Shown piece by piece: positions 34,954 through 45,357 of a stretch of DNA of 64,000 bases. Origin of the DNA: Sulfuricella sp. Its GTDB lineage: Bacteria; Pseudomonadota; Gammaproteobacteria; Burkholderiales; Sulfuricellaceae. Where the stretch lies: the NCBI GenBank assembly GCA_023266195.1, contig JAHFRP010000005.1, positions 124,001 to 188,000 on the forward strand. The letters run 5' to 3'. The notes under the pieces are model-generated. The model was not told the DNA's origin and ran no database searches. It was given only the letters and a program-made list of their open reading frames with translations. The position numbers and the translations under genes were made by a program. Position 1 is the stretch's first letter. Each line of letters opens with the position of its first letter.

Positions 34954-37900
34954 CTACGGCGAGCCCGTCCCGCGCATCAGCGCAATCAGGTCGTCGGCCG
35001 ACGGCAGGGTGGCCGTTTCGTCGCCGGACAACACGCTCTCGGCCAGGGCGCGCTTGTCGTGGTGCAGATCGACGATGCGCTCCTCGATGGAGCCTTTCAT
35101 CACCAGCCGATACACGGTGACGGGGCGTTGCTGGCCGATGCGATGGGCACGGCCCATGGCCTGGTCTTCGGCAGCGGGATTCCACCAGGGGTCGGTGATG
35201 ACCACATAGTCGGCGGCGGTGAGATTGAGCCCGAAGCCGCCGGCCTTGATGCTGATCAGGAACAGGTCGCCCTCGCCCGCCTGGAAGGCGGCGACGCGGC
35301 GCGTGCGTTCGGTGGCGGGCGTGGCGCCGTCGAGGTACTGGTAGCGGATGCCGGCCTCGTCCAGCGGGGCGCGCAGGATTTGCAGGAAATCCACGAACTG
35401 GCTGAATACCAGCGCCTTGTGGCCGTTGGCGACGAGTTCCGCCGCCAGTTCGGCGAAGGCCTGCACCTTGGCTCCCGGCACGGCCGATTCCGGCGTCGCC
35501 AGGCGCGGGTCGCAGGCGGCGCGGCGCAGCCGGGTGAGCTGGGCGAGGATGTTGAGGTGCGCCTCTCCCGCCGACCCCGTAGCCAGGGCGCGATCCGCCT
35601 CGGCCACGGCTTGCCGGCGCAGGGCCTCGTAATGGGCGGCTTCGGCGGCTTCGGGAGCGATGCCGAGTATCAGTTCGGTGCGCGGCGGCAGCTCCGGCAG
35701 TACTTGCGCCTTGGTGCGGCGCATGACGAAAGGTGCGATCAGCCGCCGCAGCAGGTGCTGGGCGTCGCGGTCGCGGTTGCGCTCGATCGGCGCGGCGAAG
35801 CGCTGGTTGAAGCGCGGCAAGGTGGAAAGCAGGCCGGGGTTGGCGAAGCGCATGATGGACCACAGCTCGGCAAGGCGGTTTTCCACCGGCGTGCCGGACA
35901 GCGCCAGACGAAAATCGGCGTTGAGCTCGAATACCGCCAGCGAGCGCTTGGCGCCGGCATTCTTGATCGCCTGTGCTTCGTCGGCGACCACCGTATGCCA
36001 GGCGCGCGCGGCGAAGCGCTCCTGCGACAGCTGCAACAGCGTGTAGGAAACGATAACGACATCCGTGGCGCCCGCGCCCGCGACCTGGTTTTCGCGGTCG
36101 CCTTCGCCGTAAATCTGCACGTTGAGGCCGGGGGCGAAGCGCTGCGCCTCGGCCTGCCAGTTGCCGCACAGCGAAGTGGGGGCAATCACCAGCGTTGCGC
36201 CGCCGGAAGCGCGGGCCAGCATCACGCCGAGCGCCTGCACGGTTTTGCCCAGCCCCATGTCGTCGGCCAGGCAGCCGCCAAGCCCGGCGGACGCCAGCCG
36301 CATCGCCCACTGAAAGCCGTCTTCCTGATAGGGACGCAGTTCGGCCTGAAGGGACTTGGGCAGCGCCGGCGTTTCGCCCTGGGCAACACGTAGGCGTTCG
36401 ATACCGGCACGGAATTCCGCATCGGTTTTCGCGGACATGCCTTCCATGGCTTCGTCCAGCCAGGCGGCGGCAAGCCGTGGAATGCGCGCACCGTCCTTGC
36501 CGGACTCAACTACGGCCGCAAGGTCGGCGAGCTGTTCCTTGAGCGTGCGGGTGAGCGCCGCATACACACCGTCGCCCATCGGGATGAAACGGCTGCGGCT
36601 TTTTGCCGCATCAAGCAGGGCGCCGAAATCCAGCACCAGCCCCTCGTCCAGCGTGGCATTGCCGCCGACACGGAACCAGTCGCGCTCGCTTTTTACGGTC
36701 AGGCCGATCTGCGGCCTATCGATCGTGACGACGCGCACGCTCTTGCCCTTGGGCCAGTCCACCGCCGCCACATCGGGCAGTCCGGGCAGGGATTCGACCA
36801 TGGCCAGCGCTTGCTCCGGGTTTTCCACCAGCCACTCGCAGGCACCCTGGATTTCCGGGCCTTCGAGAAAGGGCAGGGCATCGAGCACGGCATCCAGATG
36901 GGCTCGTTCGGCATGGAGATCGCGCCGGGTGCCTACCGTTTCGCCGCCGATGGCGGCCATCAGCCGGGTGCGGCCGGCGGCGGGCTGCAGGCGCGGGCCT
37001 TCGGGTCCGAGCGGGGCGACCACCAGGCGCAGCAGCAGGTGCTCGCCGGTAGGCGAGAGTTCGGCGCGCAAGCGCGATTCCGCCGGTATTTCGCGCGCAG
37101 CCTGGGCGCTGTCGGCATGTACCTGGAAATGGCGGGCAAGCGCATGGATGGTTTGTTGCAGCTCGTTCTGCGCGCTTGCCGGCACTTCAAGCCGGCCGGA
37201 GACGAGCTGCGCGGCGCGTTTCTGCGCGGCGGTAAGGCGGATGACGCGCACCCGTTGGGGCGTGTCCGGTACCAGCGTAATCAGGCGCAGAGCCTCCTCC
37301 TCGCGGCGCTCATCGCTATCCAGGTAGTAGCGGCCCTCCGGTTCCTTGTCCGGGCGCGGGGCGGGGGTAACGCGCATCTGGTAGTGCTCGCCCTTGCGCA
37401 CGACTTCCAGCTCCGGCGTGCCTTCGACCAGATCCACCAGCTGATCGGGTGCGCTGGCGAGCACCACAGCCGGGTGGCCGACCAGCGCCATGACGGCGGC
37501 GGCGCGGTCGAGCGCGTAGCGCCGCGCATAGGCGCGATCCTGGCGGACGGCGCGGGCAACCTTGGCGTCCCACGGCGCCAGGCGCTCGTTGCCGGCGATT
37601 TTCGCCAAGCTCAGCGGCTTGGGCTTGCTCCAGCCGCGCGGGCCGCGTTTCTGTTCGAGCGCTTCGATTCCTTCCAGCGCGCCTTGCCTGCCCAGCTGGA
37701 TTGACCAGACAATGCGGGTGGATTCGCCGGCACCGGCCGGTTCGGCGCCCTCACCGCCCAAGGCTTGCAAGGCGGCAAGCACGTCGCGCCACTGTTCGCT
37801 GCGTGTCGCGACGAAAAATCCGGCAGGGGGCTCTTCGCCGCGCAGGGTGTTCCAGGCCGCGCCGACTTGTGCCGCGAGCCAGTCCAGGCGGCAGGCCTGC

Positions 37901-39129
37901 AGATGTTCTCGCATGGCCTCGACGAATTCGGCGAGTTTTTTGTCGTTGGCCCGGATGCCGAGCGTGCCCGCTCCAAGCCAGGCCGCCAACAGCATCCGCC
38001 ACAGGCTGGAGAGCCAAGTATGGCTGCCGGAGCCAAGCCTGGGCTGGAACGCGTCTTTGTCGAGCGACGCGTCGCCCAGCCGCACGGACACGGCGTGCAC
38101 CCAGCTGCCCCACGGATCGTACGGGCTGGGCTCGCGCTTGCCGGCTTCGCCGATGCAGAATTTGCGGGCGAGTTCCAGGTGCCTGGGGGTCTGCTGGGCG
38201 ATCAGCGCGAGCGGGTAGTACCAGGCTATGCTGGCGGGAAAGATGCGCTTGCGTGCTCGCACTTCAGCTTGCCGACGCTTGATGGCGGCCTCGAAGCCGG
38301 CTTGCGCTTCGGCGAAACGTCCTTGCTGGACCAGCAAGGACGCGCGCAGGGCATCGACGGCGCCGCTGTCCAGTCCGTCCAGCGCCCGGTTCGCACCCGC
38401 GGCGTCGCCGCGTTGCAGAAGCAGATCCGCCAAACCCAGGCGCACATGCGGCGGCAGGGTATCCCGTCGGCTATCGAGTTTCCCGAGGGCCCACTCGCAT
38501 GCCGGCAACAGGTCGGGTTGCCAGAACTGGATCAGGCGGGTGGCTGCGTAGTAAAGCAATTGCGTTTGAAGTCCGGGATCCATCCGCTCGAAAGTCGGGC
38601 CGTCGAAACCTTCGAAGAACGCATTATCGAGTATGCTTCCCCAGTCCATCATGCTTTGCTCGATCAACCTGGCCAGGCGGGAAAATTCCTCGGCCGGCGT
38701 GCCGGTGAACGCCATCAGGCGCAACAGGGAAGCCGTCTCGGCACGCCCGTACAAAGGCCAGCGGTAGCGCGCCTGATCGGGACGGAAGGAGTCGAGCCGC
38801 TGCAGGGCGGCAAGCAGCGACGGCGCGGGGATGTCGTCGAGCAGGCGGCGATACAGCGGAATGCGCAAGTCGTCGCGCAGGCGGCAATAACCGTCCCGCC
38901 CCGGCAGTTCGGCCAGCATGCCGTGGCCGTGCAGCTCCCGGTGGGCGATTTTGATGTCTTCCTGCGTGAAATTTTTCCCGTCCGGCCGTTTCAGGCCCAT
39001 CGATTGCAGGAGACTGTAGGCGGCGGAGCGCGGGCGGTACGTCCATAGCAGCGCCATGGCGAGCGAGACCTGGAGAGCGTGTTCCGACAGCGGGTAGGGC
39101 AGATCGGCGTGATCGGCGGTAAGAGGCAT
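34954..39129 (-). CDS. SNF2-family DEAD/H-box ATPase (bacterial HepA/RapA-like)
   Basis: 1391 residues. The long N-terminal region (1-900) has no clear motif apart from family-type helical stretches. The SNF2 core occupies about 925-1380: LRPYQEDGFQWAMRL, Walker A DDMGLGKTVQ, DEAQ box VADEAQAIKN, SGTPVENRLAELWSIM, helicase C domain with LVFSQFVDFLQIL and motif VI GRAHRIGQQRPVTVYRLV. A DNA translocase, possibly in transcription recycling or DNA repair. No methylase, nuclease or Dnd/BREX partners adjacent, so a defence role is not supported. Confidence 0.88.
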   Translation of the reverse strand: MPLTADHADLPYPLSEHALQVSLAMALLWTYRPRSAAYSLLQSMGLKRPDGKNFTQEDIKIAHRELHGHGMLAELPGRDGYCRLRDDLRIPLYRRLLDDIPAPSLLAALQRLDSFRPDQARYRWPLYGRAETASLLRLMAFTGTPAEEFSRLARLIEQSMMDWGSILDNAFFEGFDGPTFERMDPGLQTQLLYYAATRLIQFWQPDLLPACEWALGKLDSRRDTLPPHVRLGLADLLLQRGDAAGANRALDGLDSGAVDALRASLLVQQGRFAEAQAGFEAAIKRRQAEVRARKRIFPASIAWYYPLALIAQQTPRHLELARKFCIGEAGKREPSPYDPWGSWVHAVSVRLGDASLDKDAFQPRLGSGSHTWLSSLWRMLLAAWLGAGTLGIRANDKKLAEFVEAMREHLQACRLDWLAAQVGAAWNTLRGEEPPAGFFVATRSEQWRDVLAALQALGGEGAEPAGAGESTRIVWSIQLGRQGALEGIEALEQKRGPRGWSKPKPLSLAKIAGNERLAPWDAKVARAVRQDRAYARRYALDRAAAVMALVGHPAVVLASAPDQLVDLVEGTPELEVVRKGEHYQMRVTPAPRPDKEPEGRYYLDSDERREEEALRLITLVPDTPQRVRVIRLTAAQKRAAQLVSGRLEVPASAQNELQQTIHALARHFQVHADSAQAAREIPAESRLRAELSPTGEHLLLRLVVAPLGPEGPRLQPAAGRTRLMAAIGGETVGTRRDLHAERAHLDAVLDALPFLEGPEIQGACEWLVENPEQALAMVESLPGLPDVAAVDWPKGKSVRVVTIDRPQIGLTVKSERDWFRVGGNATLDEGLVLDFGALLDAAKSRSRFIPMGDGVYAALTRTLKEQLADLAAVVESGKDGARIPRLAAAWLDEAMEGMSAKTDAEFRAGIERLRVAQGETPALPKSLQAELRPYQEDGFQWAMRLASAGLGGCLADDMGLGKTVQALGVMLARASGGATLVIAPTSLCGNWQAEAQRFAPGLNVQIYGEGDRENQVAGAGATDVVIVSYTLLQLSQERFAARAWHTVVADEAQAIKNAGAKRSLAVFELNADFRLALSGTPVENRLAELWSIMRFANPGLLSTLPRFNQRFAAPIERNRDRDAQHLLRRLIAPFVMRRTKAQVLPELPPRTELILGIAPEAAEAAHYEALRRQAVAEADRALATGSAGEAHLNILAQLTRLRRAACDPRLATPESAVPGAKVQAFAELAAELVANGHKALVFSQFVDFLQILRAPLDEAGIRYQYLDGATPATERTRRVAAFQAGEGDLFLISIKAGGFGLNLTAADYVVITDPWWNPAAEDQAMGRAHRIGQQRPVTVYRLVMKGSIEERIVDLHHDKRALAESVLSGDETATLPSADDLIALMRGTGSP

Positions 39130-39220
39130 GGTGGTGTGCGATGTGTCGGCGCGGATATTGTTCCTGCCGGGCTGAAATCGGAGATTGTGCCGCTACTTGC
39201 CGGTTTTTCCTAGCCCCCGG

Positions 39221-40063
39221 TCATCGGATTTTCTCTATCCCCAGCCCCAGCAGCCGCTTCCCGACGCCGGCCGGGAAATGGTATTGCAGGTTCTCGTCCT
39301 CGCGCAGCAGCACCAGTTCCGGCTCGCGTTGCAGGATTTTGCCGGACAGGGTCTTGCCGCCGCGCAGATGCAGGGCGAATGCGGCTTGCGGCGGCGTGCC
39401 GTCGTACGGCTGGGTGAGCAGGCTGGATGCGTGGCGCCATTCGTCCGCCCAGCGGTTCAGGTCGTCCTGGGTCCATTCGGGGTGCGCCGGCGAGGCCGAC
39501 CATTTGCCGCCCTGCGCCTGGCTGAGCTTCAGGTCGGCGGACTCGAAGCCGGCCGGCTCTTCGTCTTCGGCGAGGAAGGCGTGGGAGGCGAAATCGGCGG
39601 GCAGTCTCAGCGCGCTGGCGAGGTGGCGCGGCGCGACCATAAACACATTGCCGCCGGTGGCGACGTAGACGCCGCCGGTGAGCGGATTCTGCGCGCCGAA
39701 GCTGAACTGCTGCCGGTCCAGGCTAAGTTGCAGGAGCGGCCGGTCGAGCTGGAAGCGGCCGAGGTCGGCGGCGGGAAAGCGTTGCGCGCTGGTGGCGGCG
39801 AGCGTTTCGAGCAGGCGCCGGATCGCTTCGCCATCGGCGCGCGCGCGGAAAGGCTGCGCTACGCGCCAGCCCGGCGGACTTTTTTCCAGCACGATGGCGG
39901 CTTGGCCGGGTTTTTCGATCGCGATGCGGCCGATCTCGGTGGCGGACAGCGTGGACAGCCGAAATTCGACCGGCCCGGCGGGCTTCGGCTTGAGCCAGAC
40001 GAGCAGCGCCAAGGCGGCCACCAATGCGGCCAGTGCCAAGTTGAGCAGGATGCGGGGCTTCAC
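39221..40063 (-). CDS. DUF4340 protein of a Gld-type ABC system
   Basis: 280 residues from GTG 40063, which overlaps the stop of the previous gene (GTGA). N-terminal membrane anchor (about 5-25), then a repeated beta-rich domain (LSTLSATEIGRIAIEKPGQAAIVLEKSPPGWRVAQPF). DUF4340 proteins regularly accompany GldG-like ABC systems. The frame is open upstream but that part is antisense-like and without a start. Confidence 0.82.
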   Translation of the reverse strand: MKPRILLNLALAALVAALALLVWLKPKPAGPVEFRLSTLSATEIGRIAIEKPGQAAIVLEKSPPGWRVAQPFRARADGEAIRRLLETLAATSAQRFPAADLGRFQLDRPLLQLSLDRQQFSFGAQNPLTGGVYVATGGNVFMVAPRHLASALRLPADFASHAFLAEDEEPAGFESADLKLSQAQGGKWSASPAHPEWTQDDLNRWADEWRHASSLLTQPYDGTPPQAAFALHLRGGKTLSGKILQREPELVLLREDENLQYHFPAGVGKRLLGLGIEKIR

Positions 40064-41412
40064 GCCTTGCGTCGCCGCCACCAGGTGCCGACGCCGATGG
40101 CGACGAATGCGAGCGGCAGGACGAGGAGGAAGCCGAGCGCGATCACCGAGGCGGCGGTTTTGCTCAGGGCCAGGCTGGTGTCCGGGGTCGCCTTGGTCGG
40201 GATGGTGATGAGGTTGTCGTCGCGGGCGAGCCAGTTGAACAGGTTGAGGCCGAGGTCGAGGTTGCCGCCGTTGCCCAGATAGGTGTTGGAGAGGAATTCG
40301 CCGTTGCCGATCACGACGATGCGCTGGTCCTTGTTCTCGACGCTGCGTTCGAGCGCGACGGCGATGGTGACCGGGCCGGGAATGTCGCGCTTCTTGTCGT
40401 ACACCAGAGGCGCGTCGAGTTTGCCGGTCTTCACCCAGCCCTGCGGCGCTACATCGATCAGCGGGGTGACCCGCCACTCCTTGCTGTCGTTGATGCCGAT
40501 CTGGCGTGCGAAGGGGAACGCGGTGACCAGGTTGAAGCCTTCCGTCGCCGGATGGCGGCCGTAGATCGCGCCGAGGGCGACGGTCGGGCTGGCGTTGAGC
40601 TGCTGCGCCGCCGGGTCCACCACGACGCCGGGCGTCAGCACCAGCCCCAGCGTTTCGGCGAGGGGCTGCAGGCCGTGCAGCGGTTCGGGGTCGATCAGCC
40701 ACAGCAGGTTGCCGCCGGCGTTCAGGTATTTTTTCAGCTTTTCCACCTCGCCCGGCATCAGGTCCACCTGCGGGCTGGCGACCACCAGCAGGCTGGCGTT
40801 GGCGGGAACGTCCTGGGCCAGGGCGAGGTTGAGCGCCGCGCTCTTGAAGCCCTTGCTTTCCAGCTTCCGGCCGAAGTCGCCGAGATCGTGGTTGGCGATG
40901 CCGTCCAGCTTGCGTTCGCCGTGGCCGTCCAGGTAGAACACCTGGCGCTTGCCGGCGCGCGCCAGCCGGGTCAGCAGCGAGGTCAGCGCCGGCTCGTTCA
41001 GGGTGGAAAGATGCTCGCTGCGGCCCTGGTATTCAACCACCATTTCGCCGTTGGCCTGGATGCCGGCGGCGCGGGTTTGCTGGGGCTGCTCGGCGGGATC
41101 GACGAACCTGAGCGTGAGGTCGGGCTTGGCGCGGGAGTAGAGGCCGACGAATTCGCCGATGATTTTTCGGATGTCGCCCAGGCGCGGGTCCTGCTGGGTG
41201 GCGTAGGCGGTGATGCCGACCGGGCCGGGCAGGTGTTTCAGGGTGTCGAGGCTGGCCTGGCTGAGCGAGTTGCGGCCGTTGCGGGTGATGTCCCATTGCG
41301 CCTGGTAGTCGCGCGACAGGTAAACGAACAGGCCGACGGCGACGAGGAACAGGGCGAGGAAGACGGCGCTGTGCAAGCGCAGTTGGAGCCGGTATTGGTC
41401 GGTCATTCTCAT
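40060..41412 (-). CDS. GldG-like ABC-associated membrane protein
   Basis: 450 residues. N-terminal helix (about 15-33), the family region SRDYQAQWDITRNGRNSLSQASLDTLKHLPGPVGITAYAT, a GATase-like extracytoplasmic domain (VFYLDGHGERKLDG; GGNLLWLIDPEPL), and a C-terminal membrane helix with a basic tail. Homologues form part of an ABC complex with GldA/GldF-type proteins. Function outside gliding bacteria is not established. Confidence 0.85.
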   Translation of the reverse strand: MRMTDQYRLQLRLHSAVFLALFLVAVGLFVYLSRDYQAQWDITRNGRNSLSQASLDTLKHLPGPVGITAYATQQDPRLGDIRKIIGEFVGLYSRAKPDLTLRFVDPAEQPQQTRAAGIQANGEMVVEYQGRSEHLSTLNEPALTSLLTRLARAGKRQVFYLDGHGERKLDGIANHDLGDFGRKLESKGFKSAALNLALAQDVPANASLLVVASPQVDLMPGEVEKLKKYLNAGGNLLWLIDPEPLHGLQPLAETLGLVLTPGVVVDPAAQQLNASPTVALGAIYGRHPATEGFNLVTAFPFARQIGINDSKEWRVTPLIDVAPQGWVKTGKLDAPLVYDKKRDIPGPVTIAVALERSVENKDQRIVVIGNGEFLSNTYLGNGGNLDLGLNLFNWLARDDNLITIPTKATPDTSLALSKTAASVIALGFLLVLPLAFVAIGVGTWWRRRKA

Positions 41413-41415
41413 GGT

Positions 41416-42159
41416 TTATCCCCGCAGCCGTTGATTGTCGAGCCGGCGCACCGCGAGCACCAGGAACAGCAGGGTGAACAGCAGGAAATAGGCGGCATCG
41501 GCGGTGTTGATCACGCCGCGGTTGAACGATTCGAAATGCTTCAGCAGCGATAAGGTATGCAGCCAGCTGTCGGGTTCGCGCGCCGACAGGTTGACGATCC
41601 ACAGGCCGAGGAAAGCGCCCAGGCTGCCGACGGCGGCGGCGATCGGATGCGCGGTGAGGCTGGAAATGAACAGGCCGAGCGCGGCGAAGCTGGCGGCCAG
41701 CAAGGCCAGCCCGAGGACGTTGCCGGCGAGCAGGCCGAGATCGATGGCGGCGCCGGCGTAGAGCGACAGCGACATCGCTACGACCAGGCCGACGATCAGG
41801 CCGAGAAAGGCCATCAGGCCGAGGAACTTGCCGAGCACGATTTCGGTGACCGTAATCGGCGCGCTCAGGAACAGCGCCAGGGTCTGGTTGCGCCGTTCTT
41901 CGGCGATCAGGCGCATGGACAGGAGCGGCACCGCCATCAGCAGGACCATGGCGGCATTGCCGAACAGGGGGGCGACGACGAGCTCGGTAAGGCCGGGCGG
42001 ATTGGCGAACGCGGTGAATTGCGACTGCACGGCGAGGAAGGCATCGACCTGGCTCAGGAAGAAATAGGCCAGGATGAACTCCAGCACGGCCAGGATGATC
42101 CACGCCAGCGGCGAGCTGAACAGGGTTTTCAGCTCCTTGGCGGCGATGGTGAAAATCAT
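41416..42159 (-). CDS. ABC-2 type permease (GldF-like)
   Basis: 247 residues, six membrane helices; MIFTIAAKELKTLFSSPLAWIILAV and LIAEERRNQTLALFLSAPITVTEIVLGKF are typical of the ABC-2 permease family. ATG 42159 overlaps the ATPase stop; GGAGG ribosome site. Confidence 0.9.
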   Translation of the reverse strand: MIFTIAAKELKTLFSSPLAWIILAVLEFILAYFFLSQVDAFLAVQSQFTAFANPPGLTELVVAPLFGNAAMVLLMAVPLLSMRLIAEERRNQTLALFLSAPITVTEIVLGKFLGLMAFLGLIVGLVVAMSLSLYAGAAIDLGLLAGNVLGLALLAASFAALGLFISSLTAHPIAAAVGSLGAFLGLWIVNLSAREPDSWLHTLSLLKHFESFNRGVINTADAAYFLLFTLLFLVLAVRRLDNQRLRG

Positions 42160-42899
42160 GCGCTTTCCTCCTGCTGTCGGGTGAGCTGGATGAATGCCTC
42201 TTCCAGGCTGGATTGCGCCGGATGCCGCTGCTTCAGCTCTTCCCAGTCGCCGCTGAACACCAGCTGGCCCAGGTGCATGATCTGAATCCGGTCGCACACG
42301 CTTTCCACTTCCGGCAGGATGTGGGTGGACAGGATCACGCTGTGCTCGCGGCCCAGTTCGCGCACCAGGCTGCGGATCTCGCGGATCTGGATCGGGTCGA
42401 GGCCGACGGTGGGCTCGTCCAGAATCACCACGCGCGGATTATGCACGATCGCCTGGGCGATGCCGACGCGCTGCTGGAAGCCCTTGGACAGGTTGCCGAT
42501 CAGGCGTTTGCCGACCTCGGCCAGGCCGCAGCGCCGCTTGGCGCTTTCGACCGCCTCGGCGACGGCCGGCTTGGCGACGCGGCGCAGCCGGGCAGCCAGG
42601 CGCAGATATTCGTCCACCGTCAGTTCGCGGTAAAGCGGCGGCGTCTCCGGCAGGTAGCCAAGCAGCGCCTTCGCTTGCCGCGGCTGCTCCAGCAGGTCGA
42701 TCCCGCAGATTTCGATGGTGCCGGCAGTGGGCGCCAGGCAGCCGGCCAGCATTTGCAGCGTGGTGGTCTTGCCGGCGCCATTCGGCCCCAGCAGGCCCAG
42801 CACTTCGCCCTGGCGCAGCTCGAAGCCGACATCGCGCACGGCGGTGCGCAAGCCGAAGTTGCGGGAAAGTGCGCGGGCGTTAAGGGTAATGTCTGGCAT
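42156..42899 (-). CDS. ABC transporter ATP-binding protein (GldA-like)
   Basis: 247 residues; Walker [13 protein letters not shown], signature LSKGFQQRVGIAQA, Walker B VVILDEPTVGLDP, H-loop STHILPEV. First gene of a four-gene operon (ATPase, permease, GldG-like, DUF4340) with overlapping stops and starts between most genes. Confidence 0.93.
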   Translation of the reverse strand: MPDITLNARALSRNFGLRTAVRDVGFELRQGEVLGLLGPNGAGKTTTLQMLAGCLAPTAGTIEICGIDLLEQPRQAKALLGYLPETPPLYRELTVDEYLRLAARLRRVAKPAVAEAVESAKRRCGLAEVGKRLIGNLSKGFQQRVGIAQAIVHNPRVVILDEPTVGLDPIQIREIRSLVRELGREHSVILSTHILPEVESVCDRIQIMHLGQLVFSGDWEELKQRHPAQSSLEEAFIQLTRQQEESA

Positions 42900-43028
42900 C
42901 GTCTTGGAAGGGGCGGATGGCGGAGCCTGCTTTGAAAATGAGTGAATATGTCCTAATATGGGGAACGCGTAAAGGGTCTCGTCCTCTAAAGAACCTGATT
43001 GCCAACCATTATTTATTATATCCCCGCG

Positions 43029-44759
43029 ATGAATTTTATATACCTAAAGCAGGTTCTAATGCTGGTTCCCGCAGTGTTTGCCGCAGCCGGCTGCGCCCAG
43101 ATGCCGGCGCCGCAGGCGAGCCGGCCCGCCCCGCAGCCGGAACGCGCGGCGCGGACCGTGGCCCTGCCCGACGTCGAGTTGAGCAAGGGAATCCTGTTCC
43201 AGTTCCTGGTGTCGGAAATCGCCGGCCAGCGGGGAGAATCCGATCTGGCAGCGGAAAGCATGCTGGACCTGGCCAAGACGACGCGCGACCCGCGTCTGGC
43301 GAAGCGCGCCACCGAGATGGCGCTGCAGTCCCGGCGCGAGTCCCAGGCACTGGAGGCCAGCTCGCTTTGGCTTAAGCTCGACCCGGACGAAACCACGGCG
43401 CAGCAGGCCATGGCGGCCCTGCTGGTCAACGGCGGTCGCCTGGATGAAGCCAGACCCCTGCTGGAAAAGCTGCTGGCGGAAGAAGGCGACGATGTTGGCA
43501 GGGCGCTGCTGCATTTGAACCAGTTGCTGGCGCGCCAGCAGGACAAGGCGGCGGTGCTGGCGCTGGTGGAGGATCTGACCCAGCCCTATTTGGATCGTGC
43601 CGAAGCCCATTTCGCCATTGCCTTTGCGGCGTGGAGCGCGGGCAAGGACGAACAGGCGTTGCGCGAGATTCGCATTGCGGAAAAGCTGCGCCCCGACTGG
43701 GAAGCGGCAGCCCTGTTCCAGGGGCAGCTGTTGCAGCGCCGCTCCGCTGCCGAGGCGCTGGCGTTCTATCGCGACCTGCTCGCCCGGCAACCCAAAATGC
43801 AGGATGCGCGCCTGGCGTATGCGCGCCTGCTGGTGAGCGAGCGCCAGTACGTCGAGGCGCGCGGCCAGTTCGAAAAAGTGCTGGACGAGATGCCCGGCAA
43901 CCCCGACGTGAGCCTGGCGGTGGGCCTTCTGGCCATGCAGCTCAAGGATTACGACGCGGCGGAGCGTTACCTGAAGCAGGCGCTGGCCGGCCACTACCAC
44001 GACGAAGCGACCGTGCGCGCGCATCTCGGCCAGCTGGCCGAAGAGCGCGGCCGCTTCGACGAAGCGGCGAGCTGGTATGCCTCGGTCGGCCCCGGCGAGC
44101 AATACCTTGCCGCGCAGATCCGCTATGCGGCGATGCTGGCCAAGCAGGACAAGCTGGCCGAAGCGCTTTCGCGCCTCAAGCAGGTCGCCGCGCAGAACAA
44201 CCAGCAGCGAGCCCAGCTGGCGGTGGCGGAGGCGCAATTGCTGCGGGATGCCAAAGCCTATTCCGAAGCCTATGACCTGCTGGGCAAGGCGCTGGAGAAG
44301 CTGCCGAATTATCCCGACTTGCTTTACGACCATGCCATGGCGGCGGAGAGGCTGGGGAAAATCGACGTGCTGGAGCAGGACTTGCGCAAACTGATTCAGC
44401 TCAAGCCCGACTATGCCCATGCCTACAACGCGCTGGGCTACACCCTGGCGGATCGCTCGGAGCGGCTGGACGAGGCGCTGCAACTGGTCGAGAAGGCGAT
44501 CAAGCTGGCGCCGGACGATTATTTCATCATGGACAGCCTGGGCTGGGTGTTTTACCGCATGGGGCAGCTCGGCAAGGCCGAAACCCTGCTCAAGAACGCC
44601 TACGCCGGCCAGCGCGACGCGGAAATCGCCGCGCATCTGGGCGAGGTGCTGTGGGCCGAAGGGAAGCACGAGGAAGCGGAAAAAATCTGGCAGTCTTCCC
44701 TGAAGGAAAATCCTGGGCACGAAGCGTTGCTGAATGTCATCAACAAGTTTGCGAAATAG
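43029..44759 (+). CDS. TPR-repeat outer-membrane lipoprotein
   Basis: 576 residues from ATG 43029; a start at 43059 would still keep the lipobox. Signal ends in FAAAGC (lipobox Cys). At least ten TPR units run through the rest, e.g. AHAYNALGYTLADRSERLDEALQLVEKAIKLAPDDYFIMDSLGWVFYRMG. Its position before lolB is conserved in betaproteobacteria; probably a scaffold in envelope biogenesis. The 3' end overlaps lolB by 26 bases. Confidence 0.87.
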   Translation: MNFIYLKQVLMLVPAVFAAAGCAQMPAPQASRPAPQPERAARTVALPDVELSKGILFQFLVSEIAGQRGESDLAAESMLDLAKTTRDPRLAKRATEMALQSRRESQALEASSLWLKLDPDETTAQQAMAALLVNGGRLDEARPLLEKLLAEEGDDVGRALLHLNQLLARQQDKAAVLALVEDLTQPYLDRAEAHFAIAFAAWSAGKDEQALREIRIAEKLRPDWEAAALFQGQLLQRRSAAEALAFYRDLLARQPKMQDARLAYARLLVSERQYVEARGQFEKVLDEMPGNPDVSLAVGLLAMQLKDYDAAERYLKQALAGHYHDEATVRAHLGQLAEERGRFDEAASWYASVGPGEQYLAAQIRYAAMLAKQDKLAEALSRLKQVAAQNNQQRAQLAVAEAQLLRDAKAYSEAYDLLGKALEKLPNYPDLLYDHAMAAERLGKIDVLEQDLRKLIQLKPDYAHAYNALGYTLADRSERLDEALQLVEKAIKLAPDDYFIMDSLGWVFYRMGQLGKAETLLKNAYAGQRDAEIAAHLGEVLWAEGKHEEAEKIWQSSLKENPGHEALLNVINKFAK

Positions 44760-45357
44760 CTTGGCCCGCCGCTACGCCGTTTTCCTTCTCCCGCTCTTGC
44801 TGTGGGGCTGCGCCGAATTGCCGGTGCCGCCGGAAGAGCGCGAGGCGGCTGCGTCTTCTTCCCAGTCTGCCGCCGAGGCCGGCGGTGTGTTCCGGCTGGC
44901 CGGGCGGATCGGCGTCAAGCACGACGGTGAAAGCTTCTCCGGCTCGCTGCGCTGGCGCCACGATGCCGAAGGCGACGAGATTTTCATCCTGTCGCCGCTC
45001 GGGCAGGGTGTCGCCCGCATCGTGCAGAATGCCGGCGGAGTGGCGCTGGAAACCGCCGAGGGGCGCACTTACCATGCCGAAGACGTGGAAAGCCTGACCG
45101 AGGAAGTGCTCGGCTGGCGCCTGCCGGCGCGCGGCCTGCGATATTGGGTGACCGGCCGCACCGCGCCGGGCTCCCCGGCCGAAGGAGCAATCGGCAGCGA
45201 CAAGCTGCTCCTGCACCTGAACCAGGACGGCTGGCGCATCGATTACCAGGGCTACCGTACCGTGCAAGGCACTCCCCTGCCGGCTAAGCTGGAAATGCTG
45301 GCGCAGGATAGCCGGCTGGAAGTCAGGCTGGTGATCGACAACTGGGTGCTGCCGTGA
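44734..45357 (+). CDS. lolB: Outer-membrane lipoprotein receptor LolB
   Basis: 207 residues; signal peptide ends in LLLWGC (lipobox). LolB fold features include [40 protein letters not shown] and a C-terminal [10 protein letters not shown]. It accepts lipoproteins from LolA and inserts them in the outer membrane. Overlaps the TPR gene upstream and ispE downstream (GTGA). Confidence 0.93.
   Translation: MSSTSLRNSLARRYAVFLLPLLLWGCAELPVPPEEREAAASSSQSAAEAGGVFRLAGRIGVKHDGESFSGSLRWRHDAEGDEIFILSPLGQGVARIVQNAGGVALETAEGRTYHAEDVESLTEEVLGWRLPARGLRYWVTGRTAPGSPAEGAIGSDKLLLHLNQDGWRIDYQGYRTVQGTPLPAKLEMLAQDSRLEVRLVIDNWVLP

Noticed and set aside
34954-39129. SNF2-family gene as part of a DISARM/BREX-like defence system
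   Set aside because: No methylase, PLD nuclease, DUF1998 or other defence partner within the window; neighbours are mutM and a Gld-type ABC operon.
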